13,963 nt of DNA from AC-69 sp036519575 (GTDB taxonomy: Bacteria; Actinomycetota; UBA4738; HRBIN12), in the NCBI GenBank assembly GCA_036519575.1, contig DATDKZ010000049.1, positions 1-13,963 of the forward strand, read 5' to 3'. This document shows, one piece after another, positions 1-7,515 of this stretch. Each line of letters begins with the position of its first letter. Position 1 is the stretch's first letter. Under the pieces are notes generated by a model that saw only the letters and a program-made list of their open reading frames with translations, ran no database searches and was not told the origin of the DNA. Both the position numbers and the translations under genes were made by a program.

Positions 1-1
1 A

Positions 2-133
2 ACCCTTCAGCGAGCAGCGTGGTGGAAGAACGCGCTGGTCAGGGAGGATTGGGCGAGACAGATCGGCCTCGAAACCGGAAAAGGCCGCGAGGAGCCACAG
101 AGAGCTCAATCGGATAGACAGGGTCGGCCATGA
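2..133 (+). CDS. possible C-terminal fragment of a gene entering from the left edge
   Basis: An open frame runs from the window edge to a TGA at 131-133, giving 43 residues that begin TLQRAAWWKNALVREDWARQ and end in a polar, Arg/Gln-rich tail. It is the most protein-like of the three forward frames in this stretch, with many G/C wobble positions in its first half. Its stop lies 2 nt from the stop of the convergent cyclase gene, which is how neighbouring genes here are packed. No family is recognisable from so short a piece. The alternative is that 1-135 is plain intergenic DNA; the call is weak. Confidence 0.3.
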   Translation, partial: TLQRAAWWKNALVREDWARQIGLETGKGREEPQRAQSDRQGRP

Positions 134-135
134 GG

Positions 136-1803
136 TCACCCACCCGCGGTCCACCGCGGAGGTCCGTCCACGTCGCCCCGGACATCGATCAGCTCCCACG
201 CCTCGACCGGCTCGACCTTGCCCTTGAGCGTTAGGGCTCCCGCGTGGACGAGCTCCGCACGACCAGCGAGGAGCCGCTCCGTGGCCGAGCTCACGAGCAC
301 GTGACCGGCGTGCGCGCTCGTCTGGAGCCGGGCAGCCACATTCACCGTGTCCCCGATCGCCGCGAAGCTCCGCTGTTGCCCGGCCCCGACGTTGCCCACC
401 ACCGCGGCGCCGGAGTTCACGCCCACGCGGAAGCGCGGCCAGTCGGGTCGAGCCCCCACGACGGTCTCGGCCGCATCCCGGAGCGTGAGCGCCGCTCGCG
501 CCGCGTTCATCGCGTGGTCGGACTGGTCACCGAACGCATTGAACACGACCATGACGGCGTCGCCGGCGAATCGCTCGATCATGCCGGCTTCCCCCTCAAG
601 GACGGCGGGCACGATCGCGGCCCAGTACGCGTTCAGCATCTCGATCGTTTGCGCGGCGGGCCGTCGCTCGCTGAATGTCGAGTAGTTCTCGAGGTCGGCG
701 AACAGGACCGATACCTCTTGCTCGCGTCCACCCAGACGTGCGAGCGCGGGCTCGCGCTCGATCGTCTCGGCGAGTTGGGGAGCGATGTACGGACGGAAGA
801 GATCGTCCACCCGGCGGAGCTCCAACGCGGAACCGAGGAGCACGTCCGTCTCGTCACGCGTCAATCCCTGCTCACGGCGGAGCTGATCCAGGACCGGCTC
901 GACCGGCTGTCCCTGCTCGAGCGCCTCGACGATCTGGCCGAGCGCCACGGCGTCTCGAGCGTCGAGGCGGCGCAAGGTCGCGTCGAGATAGAGCCCGGTG
1001 AGGGCCGCGGTGAGGGAACCTTCCCGCCGGTACTGCACCCGGACCACGATCGCGAGCTCACCGAACGCGACGGTCATCAAGACGTGCCATTCCCACCACG
1101 ACGCGTGCCAGCTGCGGCCAACCGTCACGGCGATCAGCGCCTCGGCGAGCAGGATCCATGCGGCCGCCACGGCGATGGGAAGCACCGAGTGTCGTGCCAG
1201 GTAGAGGCCGACGTAGCGGGCAGCCGCGACGACGAACGCGATCACGCCTGCGAGGGCGAACACTCGGAACCCAGCCGGGATCTCGAACGTCGGCATGGCC
1301 GGATCGCCCACCGGGAAGAGCGTCAGCGACGCGACCGCCCAGGCCACGATCGCGACGACGAGCATGATCCGCGCCGCCCTCGTCCACCGCAAGACGTCCC
1401 CCCTTCGGGCCTCGGTGATGTTCGAGGCGGAGGCGACGGCGAATCCCGACGCGAGCAGGAGTCCGATCGGCGTCGCGACGACGAACCCCGCGTTCGGTCC
1501 GGCCAACAGGGCGCCCGGCGTCGCGAGCGCGTGCAGTCCCAAGAACCCGGCACTCGCGAGCATCGCGAGCGACACGAGCACCAGCCTCGGGTCGCCCCGC
1601 CGGTCCGCCACGACGCCGATCGCGAGACCGAGCGTGACACAGATCGAGGCGGTCGAGAGCACGAGCCAGAAGTGGGCGGGGTGGTGCTCCCACATCACGT
1701 CGTAGTCGGGCTGGAGCAGCAGGATCAGCAACCCCGCCAGCGGGGCAGCCAACAGGACGATCAATGCCGCTACGCGGCGACGTCCTTCCATGTCTCCGAC
1801 CAT
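136..1803 (-). CDS. membrane-anchored class III adenylate/guanylate cyclase
   Basis: Predicted to make cyclic nucleotide from NTP at the inner face of the membrane. Numbering from ATG 1803 (555 aa), the N-terminal half has seven or eight hydrophobic segments (about 11-30, 44-65, 73-95, 106-126, 144-164, 181-201, 208-228, perhaps 242-255), then a charged linker and a C-terminal cyclase domain at about 360-540. Both metal aspartates are visible: D370 in LFADLENYS and D415 in RFAGDAVMVVF. The IGDTVNVAARL motif supplies the transition-state Asn488 and Arg492. The usual purine-contacting Lys is Arg411, and the Asp/Thr partner position is Ala481, so NTP choice is uncertain. An open frame extends to a TTG at 1869, but that would overlap the divergent gene. 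ATG 1803 has GGGAGG only 2 nt upstream; ATG 1791 (MEGRRR) is the alternative. The sensor part is an unrecognised membrane domain; no HAMP, CHASE or PAS domain was evident. Confidence 0.9.
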   Translation of the reverse strand: MVGDMEGRRRVAALIVLLAAPLAGLLILLLQPDYDVMWEHHPAHFWLVLSTASICVTLGLAIGVVADRRGDPRLVLVSLAMLASAGFLGLHALATPGALLAGPNAGFVVATPIGLLLASGFAVASASNITEARRGDVLRWTRAARIMLVVAIVAWAVASLTLFPVGDPAMPTFEIPAGFRVFALAGVIAFVVAAARYVGLYLARHSVLPIAVAAAWILLAEALIAVTVGRSWHASWWEWHVLMTVAFGELAIVVRVQYRREGSLTAALTGLYLDATLRRLDARDAVALGQIVEALEQGQPVEPVLDQLRREQGLTRDETDVLLGSALELRRVDDLFRPYIAPQLAETIEREPALARLGGREQEVSVLFADLENYSTFSERRPAAQTIEMLNAYWAAIVPAVLEGEAGMIERFAGDAVMVVFNAFGDQSDHAMNAARAALTLRDAAETVVGARPDWPRFRVGVNSGAAVVGNVGAGQQRSFAAIGDTVNVAARLQTSAHAGHVLVSSATERLLAGRAELVHAGALTLKGKVEPVEAWELIDVRGDVDGPPRWTAGG

Positions 1804-1889
1804 GACCTCCCGGGCGCCGTGGAACGAGAAGGGTTCGAGGTTCAATGATGGTGTCAACGCTGGAAACAACGCAAGCGCGGGCCCGCTCC

Positions 1890-1895
1890 TATACT
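1890..1895 (+). promoter_or_regulatory. candidate -10 box (TATACT) of a leaderless M20 transcript
   Basis: TATACT, a near-consensus -10 in otherwise GC-rich DNA, ends 6 nt before an in-frame GTG at 1902, so transcription would start at or very near the start codon. No good -35 was found at the usual spacing. Such an A/T-rich hexamer would be unusual inside coding sequence of this genome, which argues against the longer ATG 1845 form of the gene. Confidence 0.4.
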
Positions 1896-1901
1896 TCGCC
1901 C

Positions 1902-3074
1902 GTGGACGTCCAGGAACTCCAGCGGATCGCCGCCCGCCGGTACGACGGATTCGTGGAGGACCTCAGGGCCATGGTGAACGTCGACTGCGGGTCGTTCACC
2001 AAGGAGGGGGTCAACGCGATCGCCGACCTGTGCCAGGCGCGGTTCGAGGCGGGCGGATGGAAGGTGGAGCGGATCCGCCACATTCCCGCCGGAGCGGAGC
2101 CGCAGCTCGGGGACCTCGTGATCGGGCGACTCGACGGCGCGGCCGGTCCGCGCGTCCTGATGATCGGTCACACCGACACCGTCTTCGAACCGGGAACGGC
2201 GGCCGAGCGTCCCTTCAGGATCGAGGGCGACCGTGCGACCGGACCCGGCGTCTCCGACATGAAGGGGGGCCTGCTTACCGGGTTCCTCGCCGTGGAAGTG
2301 TTGCGTGAGGCCGGGTTCGACGGGTTCGGGTCCATCACGTACATCTGCAACCCCGACGAGGAGATCGGATCGCCCTTCTCCCGCCCGCACATCGAGCAGG
2401 CGGCCACCGACTCGGACGCGGCGTTCGTCCTGGAGGGCGCGCGGGAGAACGGGGACATCGTGTCGGCCCGAAAGGGCGTGTCGGACTTCCGCATCGAGAT
2501 CCTCGGCCGGGCGGCCCATGCCGGCGTGGAGCCCGAGCGAGGACGAAGCGCGATCCTGGAGGCCGCGCACAAGGTCATCGCCTTGCACGAGCTGAACGGC
2601 CGGTGGCCCGGCGTCACCGTCAATGCCGGCGTGATCGAGGGCGGGACCAGACCGAACGTCGTCGCCGAGCGGTGCGTCCTTCGCGTCGACGTCCGTTCCC
2701 CACAGGAGGACACCCTGGTGGCCGCGGAGGCCGAGGTGAATCGGATCGCCGACGCAACCACCGTCCCGGACACCCTGGTGGCCGTGGACGATGGCGGGTG
2801 GCACCGGCCGATGGAGAAGAGCGAGGCCGGAGCCCGACTCGTCGCGCTTGCCATCGACGTGGCTAGGGGCCTCGGCTTCGAGCTCCGTGACGCGGCGACC
2901 GGGGGAGCGTCGGATGCCAACACCACATCGGCGGCCGGCGTCCCGACGCTGGACGGCCTCGGGCCGGTGGGCGGTGACGACCACGGGCCGCGGGAGTGGA
3001 TCGATCTGACGAGTGTGGTTCCTCGTATCTCGCTGCTGGCCGGGATAGTCTCCAGGCTCGGCACCCGTGCCTAG
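1902..3074 (+). CDS. M20-family metallopeptidase (glutamate carboxypeptidase/CPG2-like)
   Basis: A zinc-dependent amidohydrolase of the M20 family, expected to remove a C-terminal amino acid or cleave an N-acyl amino acid in the cytoplasm; substrate unknown. Numbering from GTG 1902 (390 aa), the co-catalytic metal site is complete: His90 and Asp92 (MIGHTDTVF), shared Asp119 (GPGVSDMKGG), catalytic Glu153 with metal Glu154 (NPDEEIGSP), Glu178 (VLEGARENGD) and His361 (GGDDHGPREW). The dimerisation lid lies between about 190 and 300 and carries the family's AAHAGVEPERGRSA motif. There is no signal peptide. Two starts are possible. ATG 1845 has GAGG 4 nt upstream and adds 19 low-complexity residues. 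GTG 1902 follows TATACT and leaves a normal intergenic gap to the divergent cyclase, so it is preferred slightly. The next gene follows after 12 nt, probably in the same transcript. Confidence 0.9.
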   Translation: MDVQELQRIAARRYDGFVEDLRAMVNVDCGSFTKEGVNAIADLCQARFEAGGWKVERIRHIPAGAEPQLGDLVIGRLDGAAGPRVLMIGHTDTVFEPGTAAERPFRIEGDRATGPGVSDMKGGLLTGFLAVEVLREAGFDGFGSITYICNPDEEIGSPFSRPHIEQAATDSDAAFVLEGARENGDIVSARKGVSDFRIEILGRAAHAGVEPERGRSAILEAAHKVIALHELNGRWPGVTVNAGVIEGGTRPNVVAERCVLRVDVRSPQEDTLVAAEAEVNRIADATTVPDTLVAVDDGGWHRPMEKSEAGARLVALAIDVARGLGFELRDAATGGASDANTTSAAGVPTLDGLGPVGGDDHGPREWIDLTSVVPRISLLAGIVSRLGTRA

Positions 3075-3078
3075 GAGG
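3073..3078 (+). promoter_or_regulatory. consensus Shine-Dalgarno AGGAGG
   Basis: AGGAGG overlaps the TAG stop of the M20 gene and lies 8 nt before ATG 3087. It fixes the start of the small downstream gene and suggests efficient translation within a shared transcript. Confidence 0.75.
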
Positions 3079-3086
3079 CTCCGCGG

Positions 3087-3569
3087 ATGGACATCTCCAC
3101 GGTCCGGTTCGAGAAGCCGGAGGAGCTGAACTTCATCCTCGGGCAGTCGCACTTCATCAAGACGGTGGAGGATCTCCACGAGGCGCTGGTGCAGTCCTCC
3201 CCCTCGCTCAAGTTCGGGATCGCGTTCTGCGAGTCGAGCGGACCCAGGCTGGTGCGGTGGAGCGGCAACGATCAGGAGTTGATCGATCTCGCCGTCAACA
3301 ACGCGCACGCCATTGGGGCCGGCCACGCCTTCGTGGTGCTGCTGAAGGACGGATTCCCCATCAACGTGCTCAACGCCATCAAGTCGCTCCCTGAGGTGTG
3401 CACGATCTACTGCGCAACGGCCAACCCGGTGGAGGTCGTGGTGGGACAGACGGAGCAGGGGCGCGGCATCCTCGGCATCATCGACGGCGGCTCGCCGCTC
3501 GGGGTGGAGAACGAGGACGACATCGCCGAGCGAAAGTCCATGCTTCGCAGGTTCGGATACAAGCTGTGA
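3087..3569 (+). CDS. adenosine-specific kinase family protein (PF04008, DUF355)
   Basis: A small soluble protein of 160 aa matching the length and motifs of the Adenosine_kin family (PF04008), known mainly from archaea and scattered bacteria. Recognisable family stretches are ELNFILGQSHFIKTVEDLHE (about 14-33), KFGIAFCESSGPRLVRWSGN (about 42-61), the GAGHAFVVLLKDGFPINVLN block (about 77-96), and IYCATANPVEVVV followed by GRGILGIIDGGSPLGVE (about 105-140). The family name comes from structural-genomics annotation; I know of no firm biochemical proof of kinase activity, so the name should be read as a family label. There is no signal peptide or membrane segment. It follows the M20 gene by 12 nt with its own AGGAGG, so the two are probably co-transcribed. 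It ends 13 nt from the convergent ABC ATPase gene, with no hairpin terminator visible between them. Confidence 0.85.
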   Translation: MDISTVRFEKPEELNFILGQSHFIKTVEDLHEALVQSSPSLKFGIAFCESSGPRLVRWSGNDQELIDLAVNNAHAIGAGHAFVVLLKDGFPINVLNAIKSLPEVCTIYCATANPVEVVVGQTEQGRGILGIIDGGSPLGVENEDDIAERKSMLRRFGYKL

Positions 3570-3582
3570 GGTAAGCCGGGGA

Positions 3583-4773
<1,191 letters not shown>

Positions 4774-4776
4774 GGC

Positions 4777-5802
4777 TCAATCCTCCCTCATGGAAGCGCT
4801 CAGCGTTCGCGCCAGGCGCTCGTGGGTCAAGCCGGCCCGGAGTCGGGCCTTGGACGCATCCGGTGCGCCCATCCGGTCGAGCCCCAGGAGGACGGCTCCG
4901 GCCACGGGCGGGGCGGAGAGCACGCTGACGCGAACGTCCGGGGCGATCCGGCGCAATCCTTCCTCGATCCTTTCGAAGAACGGCGGAAAGTCGTTGTGGA
5001 AGATCCCGCCCCCTAGCACCACCGGAACGTCGAGCTTGGTCATCCGCAGCTTGCGGATGGCGGTGCCGGCCATGGCCACGATCTCGTCGGCCTGCCGGTC
5101 AAGGATGCTGCGGGCCACGGCATCGTCGGCACCCGCTGCCCGGAAGACGACCGGAGGCAGCTCGGCCAGGCGGTCCATGTCCATGCGACCGAGGTGGATG
5201 GCCTCCATGACGTGCCGGGGGCGTTTGAGGGCGAAGTGGGAGGGGACGAGACCGGCAAGCTCGGTCTCATGCCCCCGGCCGTCCTCGGCGCGGACCGCGT
5301 GCCAAAGCGCCATGCGACCGATGTCCATCCCCCCGCCCCAGTCCCCGGAGATGTCGCCGATCGCCGGGAACCGGAACGTCCGGCCGTCGGGGGCCACGGC
5401 CGAGCAGTTGGTCCCGTAACCGCAGACCACGCCCACGCCCCACGTCCGGTCGGTGCCCGCGCGGAGGATGGCGAACGTGTCGTTGCGGAGCATGTCGTCC
5501 TCCGTCCAGCCGTGCTTGGAGACCCACCGCAGGATGCGTCGGTCGTCGGCAGGCAGGTCCGCGCCGGCCAGGCAGTACGTGCCCAGCCGGGCGACCGGCT
5601 TGTTGTCCGGATCCACACCGGCCTCCCGGCACACCGCGTCAACGGCGGCGCCCACGCCTTCCAGATAGGAGTCGCTGTGAGGCCCGTCGTGGCCGGTGTT
5701 TCGGATCCGCACCGCTCCGACTGGGGTCCCATCATCGGCCACCAGTGCCGCGTCCACCTTCGAGCCTCCACCGTCGACGGCGAGGACGGCCGGAGGGTTC
5801 AC
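4777..5802 (-). CDS. BadF/BadG-type sugar kinase (N-acetylglucosamine kinase-like)
   Basis: An ASKHA-fold ATPase (PF01869), the family of N-acetylglucosamine and related amino-sugar kinases; expected to phosphorylate an imported sugar with ATP in the cytoplasm. The 341-aa protein shows phosphate-1 AVDGGGSKVDAAL at 8-20, the catalytic-type Asp108 (RNDTFAIL), phosphate-2 VVCGYGTNCSAVAPDG at 125-140, GDWGGGMDIG at 153-162, and the adenosine-site VVLGGGIFHND at 261-271. The frame is open further upstream, but the family start is the GTG at 5802, which overlaps the deacetylase stop as GTGA and has GGAG 9 nt upstream. This 4-nt overlap points to translational coupling. In this locus the kinase is the only visible source of the phosphate that the GH4 and SIS enzymes would need, because there is no phosphotransferase system. 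The exact sugar cannot be read from the sequence. Confidence 0.88.
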   Translation of the reverse strand: MNPPAVLAVDGGGSKVDAALVADDGTPVGAVRIRNTGHDGPHSDSYLEGVGAAVDAVCREAGVDPDNKPVARLGTYCLAGADLPADDRRILRWVSKHGWTEDDMLRNDTFAILRAGTDRTWGVGVVCGYGTNCSAVAPDGRTFRFPAIGDISGDWGGGMDIGRMALWHAVRAEDGRGHETELAGLVPSHFALKRPRHVMEAIHLGRMDMDRLAELPPVVFRAAGADDAVARSILDRQADEIVAMAGTAIRKLRMTKLDVPVVLGGGIFHNDFPPFFERIEEGLRRIAPDVRVSVLSAPPVAGAVLLGLDRMGAPDASKARLRAGLTHERLARTLSASMRED

Positions 5803-6413
5803 GGCAGGGACTCCAGCTCGTCCACGGTGGCGAACCGGGCGCCGTCCTCCGCCAGATGCTTCAAGATCCGGGGGAGGGACTCGCCGGTGGACCCGGGCCA
5901 CGTGTGCAGCAGGACCACCGCGCCGTCGCCTTGCCGGGCAACCCCCTCGAGCGTGATCCGTTCGACGTCCTCGGGCGTCTTGTCGGCGTCCCAGTCGAGC
6001 GCCTCGATCTGCCAGTGGACGTTGCGATAGCCGATGCTCTCGAGGGTGGCGAGCAGCTGGGGATCGTCTCGACCGTCACCGAACGGAAGCCGGAACCAGG
6101 GGCGAGGGTCGATGCCGGTGATGTCGCGGATGGTCTGCTCACACTCTCCGACGTCGGTTCGGATCCCGTCGTCCGTGAGCAACGTCATGCGCGCGTGATA
6201 CTTCGAATGGTTCCCGATCAGGTGACCGTCGGTGGCGATCCGCTCCGCGATCCGGGGAGCCGACCGTGCCCATCGTCCCTGAACGAAGAACGTAGCCCGG
6301 GCGCTCGCCTCGCCCAGGGCGTCGAGGATGCGCTCGGCGTTGCCCGCTGGGCTGTGAGGGCGATCGGGGTGCTCGGCGTCGAAGGTGAGGGCGACACGAA
6401 CCCCGTCACTCAC
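5799..6413 (-). CDS. polysaccharide deacetylase-family protein (NodB/CE4 fold), no signal peptide
   Basis: A compact NodB-homology protein of 204 aa without signal peptide or membrane anchor, so predicted cytoplasmic and likely to act on a small imported substrate rather than on cell wall. CE4 motifs: motif 1 TFDAEHPD (Asp12 base kept; the usual second Asp is Ala13, with Glu14 beside it), motif 2 HSKYH (metal His69 and His73), motif 3 RLPFG (Arg108), motif 4 HWQIEALDWD (Asp140, Trp141), and motif 5 LLHTW (His170). Activity would be metal-dependent removal of an N- or O-acetyl group. The start is GTG at 6413, overlapping the SIS gene by 8 nt (GTGAGTGA), with AAGGTG about 7 nt upstream. Its place between the sugar kinase and the SIS enzyme suggests an amino-sugar pathway. 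Other members of the fold use other amide or acyl bonds, so the substrate is open. Confidence 0.85.
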   Translation of the reverse strand: MSDGVRVALTFDAEHPDRPHSPAGNAERILDALGEASARATFFVQGRWARSAPRIAERIATDGHLIGNHSKYHARMTLLTDDGIRTDVGECEQTIRDITGIDPRPWFRLPFGDGRDDPQLLATLESIGYRNVHWQIEALDWDADKTPEDVERITLEGVARQGDGAVVLLHTWPGSTGESLPRILKHLAEDGARFATVDELESLP

Positions 6414-7479
6414 GGGTCGTCACCTTCGACGCCCGCGTGTAGACGCCCGGAGCGCGGCCGCTGACGGCCGCGAGCTTCCACGCGAGGAGCTGCACCGGGA
6501 CGATGGCCACGGCGGACATCAGCGCGCGGTCCTGGTAGCCGGTTGCCACGGCGTGGGCGCCCTTCGGCGACTCGCCGTCGGGGGTGATGACCAGGACGGC
6601 AGCTCCCGCCTCCATCAGGTCGGCGGCAAGGCCGAGGTCCAGGCGCCGGGTCTCCGGCTCGGTGGCCAGGACCACCGCGGCCATCTGTGGGCCGGCCAGC
6701 TCCATGGGTCCGTGGCGGAAGGCGCCGGACTCGAAGGATTCGGCCATGACTCCGCACTCCTTCAGGGTGAGGGCGCCCATCTCGGCCGCGGCTCGTGCTG
6801 GGCCGCGGCCGAGTACTACCGTCACGCCCTTCCCTCCCAGGAACTCCGCCAGCTCGGCTGCGCTCGCCTCAGGATCATCCAGCAGGCGCTCCACCGCTTG
6901 GGCCGCCCCCTCGGCCGCGGTCTGGGTGCGGTCGATGGCGGTGTCCACGCCATCGCCCGCCACGAGCCGGGCGATGCCCGAGAGCTGGGCCATGGCCGCG
7001 GCGAACGTCATCGTGGAGGGCCCGGTCTCCTTTCCGACCCGGGTGTCGAGCGTGATCTCCGCCCGCTTGGCCAGGTCGTTGTCCAGGCCGTTCGTGATCG
7101 ACACGACGGTTGGCCGGGCTCGCTGCTTCGTCAGCTCTACGACGAGCTTGACGATCTCGGCGCTCTCGCCGGACTGACTGAGGATGATCAGCAGGGTCTG
7201 GGGCCCGAGGATGGGCCGCCGGAAGTGCAGGAGCTCCGCGGTGTCGACCTGGAGCGAGGGAACGCCCCGCCCGGCCAGATCGTTCACCGCCGGATAGCAG
7301 ACGTCGTAGGAGCTTCCCATCCCCGTGAACACCACCGTGTGCGCTGTGGTCCCCGCCTCACGGATCTCCTCGAGGGCCGATCGTTGCTCCAGCAGGGCCG
7401 TTGCGGCGCGGCGAAGGGCTTCGGGCTGACGGGCGATCTCCCCGAGGAATGGGTCAGGAAAGTTTCCTAACGATTTCAT
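6406..7479 (-). CDS. double-SIS sugar-phosphate isomerase/deaminase (AgaS/NagB-II/GlmS-isomerase-like)
   Basis: A 357-aa protein with two SIS domains, like the isomerase half of GlmS but without a glutaminase domain. Such enzymes isomerise and deaminate amino-sugar phosphates, for example glucosamine-6-phosphate to fructose-6-phosphate, or process related adducts. SIS 1 covers about 40-170, with phosphate-binding FTGMGSSYD (51-59) and LSQSGESAEI (100-109). SIS 2 starts at about 210 with VVLGRGPARAAAEMGAL. Catalytic-type Glu241 (LTLKECG) and His256 (FRHGP) are kept as in GlmS. The frame is open upstream, but the start is ATG 7479: a TTCACA/TACACT promoter would begin transcription at this codon, and the protein begins in family fashion with FLGEIARQPEALRR. 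It is first in the minus-strand operon. A repressor palindrome lies within codons 3-9, with a TTA Leu codon that is rare in this GC-rich DNA. Confidence 0.9.
   Translation of the reverse strand: MKSLGNFPDPFLGEIARQPEALRRAATALLEQRSALEEIREAGTTAHTVVFTGMGSSYDVCYPAVNDLAGRGVPSLQVDTAELLHFRRPILGPQTLLIILSQSGESAEIVKLVVELTKQRARPTVVSITNGLDNDLAKRAEITLDTRVGKETGPSTMTFAAAMAQLSGIARLVAGDGVDTAIDRTQTAAEGAAQAVERLLDDPEASAAELAEFLGGKGVTVVLGRGPARAAAEMGALTLKECGVMAESFESGAFRHGPMELAGPQMAAVVLATEPETRRLDLGLAADLMEAGAAVLVITPDGESPKGAHAVATGYQDRALMSAVAIVPVQLLAWKLAAVSGRAPGVYTRASKVTTRE
7454..7470. promoter_or_regulatory. operator 1: TCAGGAAAGTTTCCTAA palindrome
   Basis: AGGAAAGTTTCCT (7456-7468) is a perfect odd-length palindrome centred on G7462, with a further T/A pair at 7454/7470. 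The same 13-mer recurs at 8832-8844 and 12867-12879. Here it sits about 10-26 nt downstream of the inferred SIS transcription start, inside the SIS coding region, and at the -35 distance from the inferred GH4 -10 box. One bound repressor could therefore block both divergent promoters. Assignment to the ROK protein at 12903 is inference from copy number and placement. Confidence 0.8.
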
Positions 7480-7486
7480 CTGTCGG

Positions 7487-7515
7487 AGTGTACGATGCGG
7501 CGCGATGGGTGTGAA
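7487..7515 (-). promoter_or_regulatory. promoter of the SIS-led operon, leaderless (TTCACA - 17 nt - TACACT)
   Basis: Reading the minus strand, TTCACA (7515-7510) is followed after 17 nt by TACACT (7492-7487), then 7 nt to ATG 7479. The mRNA would begin at or next to the start codon, and no Shine-Dalgarno is present. The -35 lies inside the first codons of the divergent GH4 gene. Confidence 0.6.
7491..7496 (+). promoter_or_regulatory. candidate -10 (TACGAT) of a leaderless GH4 transcript
   Basis: TACGAT ends 8 nt before ATG 7505 and shares its first two bases with the divergent TACACT box. The best -35 at 18-nt spacing, CTAACG at 7467-7472, is poor and overlaps operator 1. No Shine-Dalgarno lies at useful distance from ATG 7505, which fits a leaderless start. 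Confidence 0.4.

Noticed and set aside
64..88. inverted repeat CGGCCT...AGGCCG as a terminator
   Set aside because: The stem is only 6 bp with a 12-nt loop and no T-run after it; not a convincing terminator.
244..1848. 534-codon open frame on the plus strand
   Set aside because: It is antisense to the cyclase gene. Its translation is His/Arg/Asp-rich low-complexity sequence with no domain, as is usual for shadow frames in GC-rich coding DNA.
2708..2784. 17-nt direct repeat GGACACCCTGGTGGCCG at 2708-2724 and 2768-2784, 60 nt apart
   Set aside because: It is in frame within the M20 gene, encoding DTLVA twice in the lid region. It is best explained by protein sequence and codon bias; only two copies and no flanking structure.
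1854..3326. 490-codon open frame on the minus strand
   Set aside because: It is antisense to the M20 and PF04008 genes, which have complete motifs; the shadow has none.
6406..7479. MurNAc-6-phosphate etherase (MurQ) for the SIS gene
   Set aside because: The protein has two SIS domains with GlmS-like KE and FRHGP motifs rather than the MurQ layout, so an isomerase/deaminase fits better.
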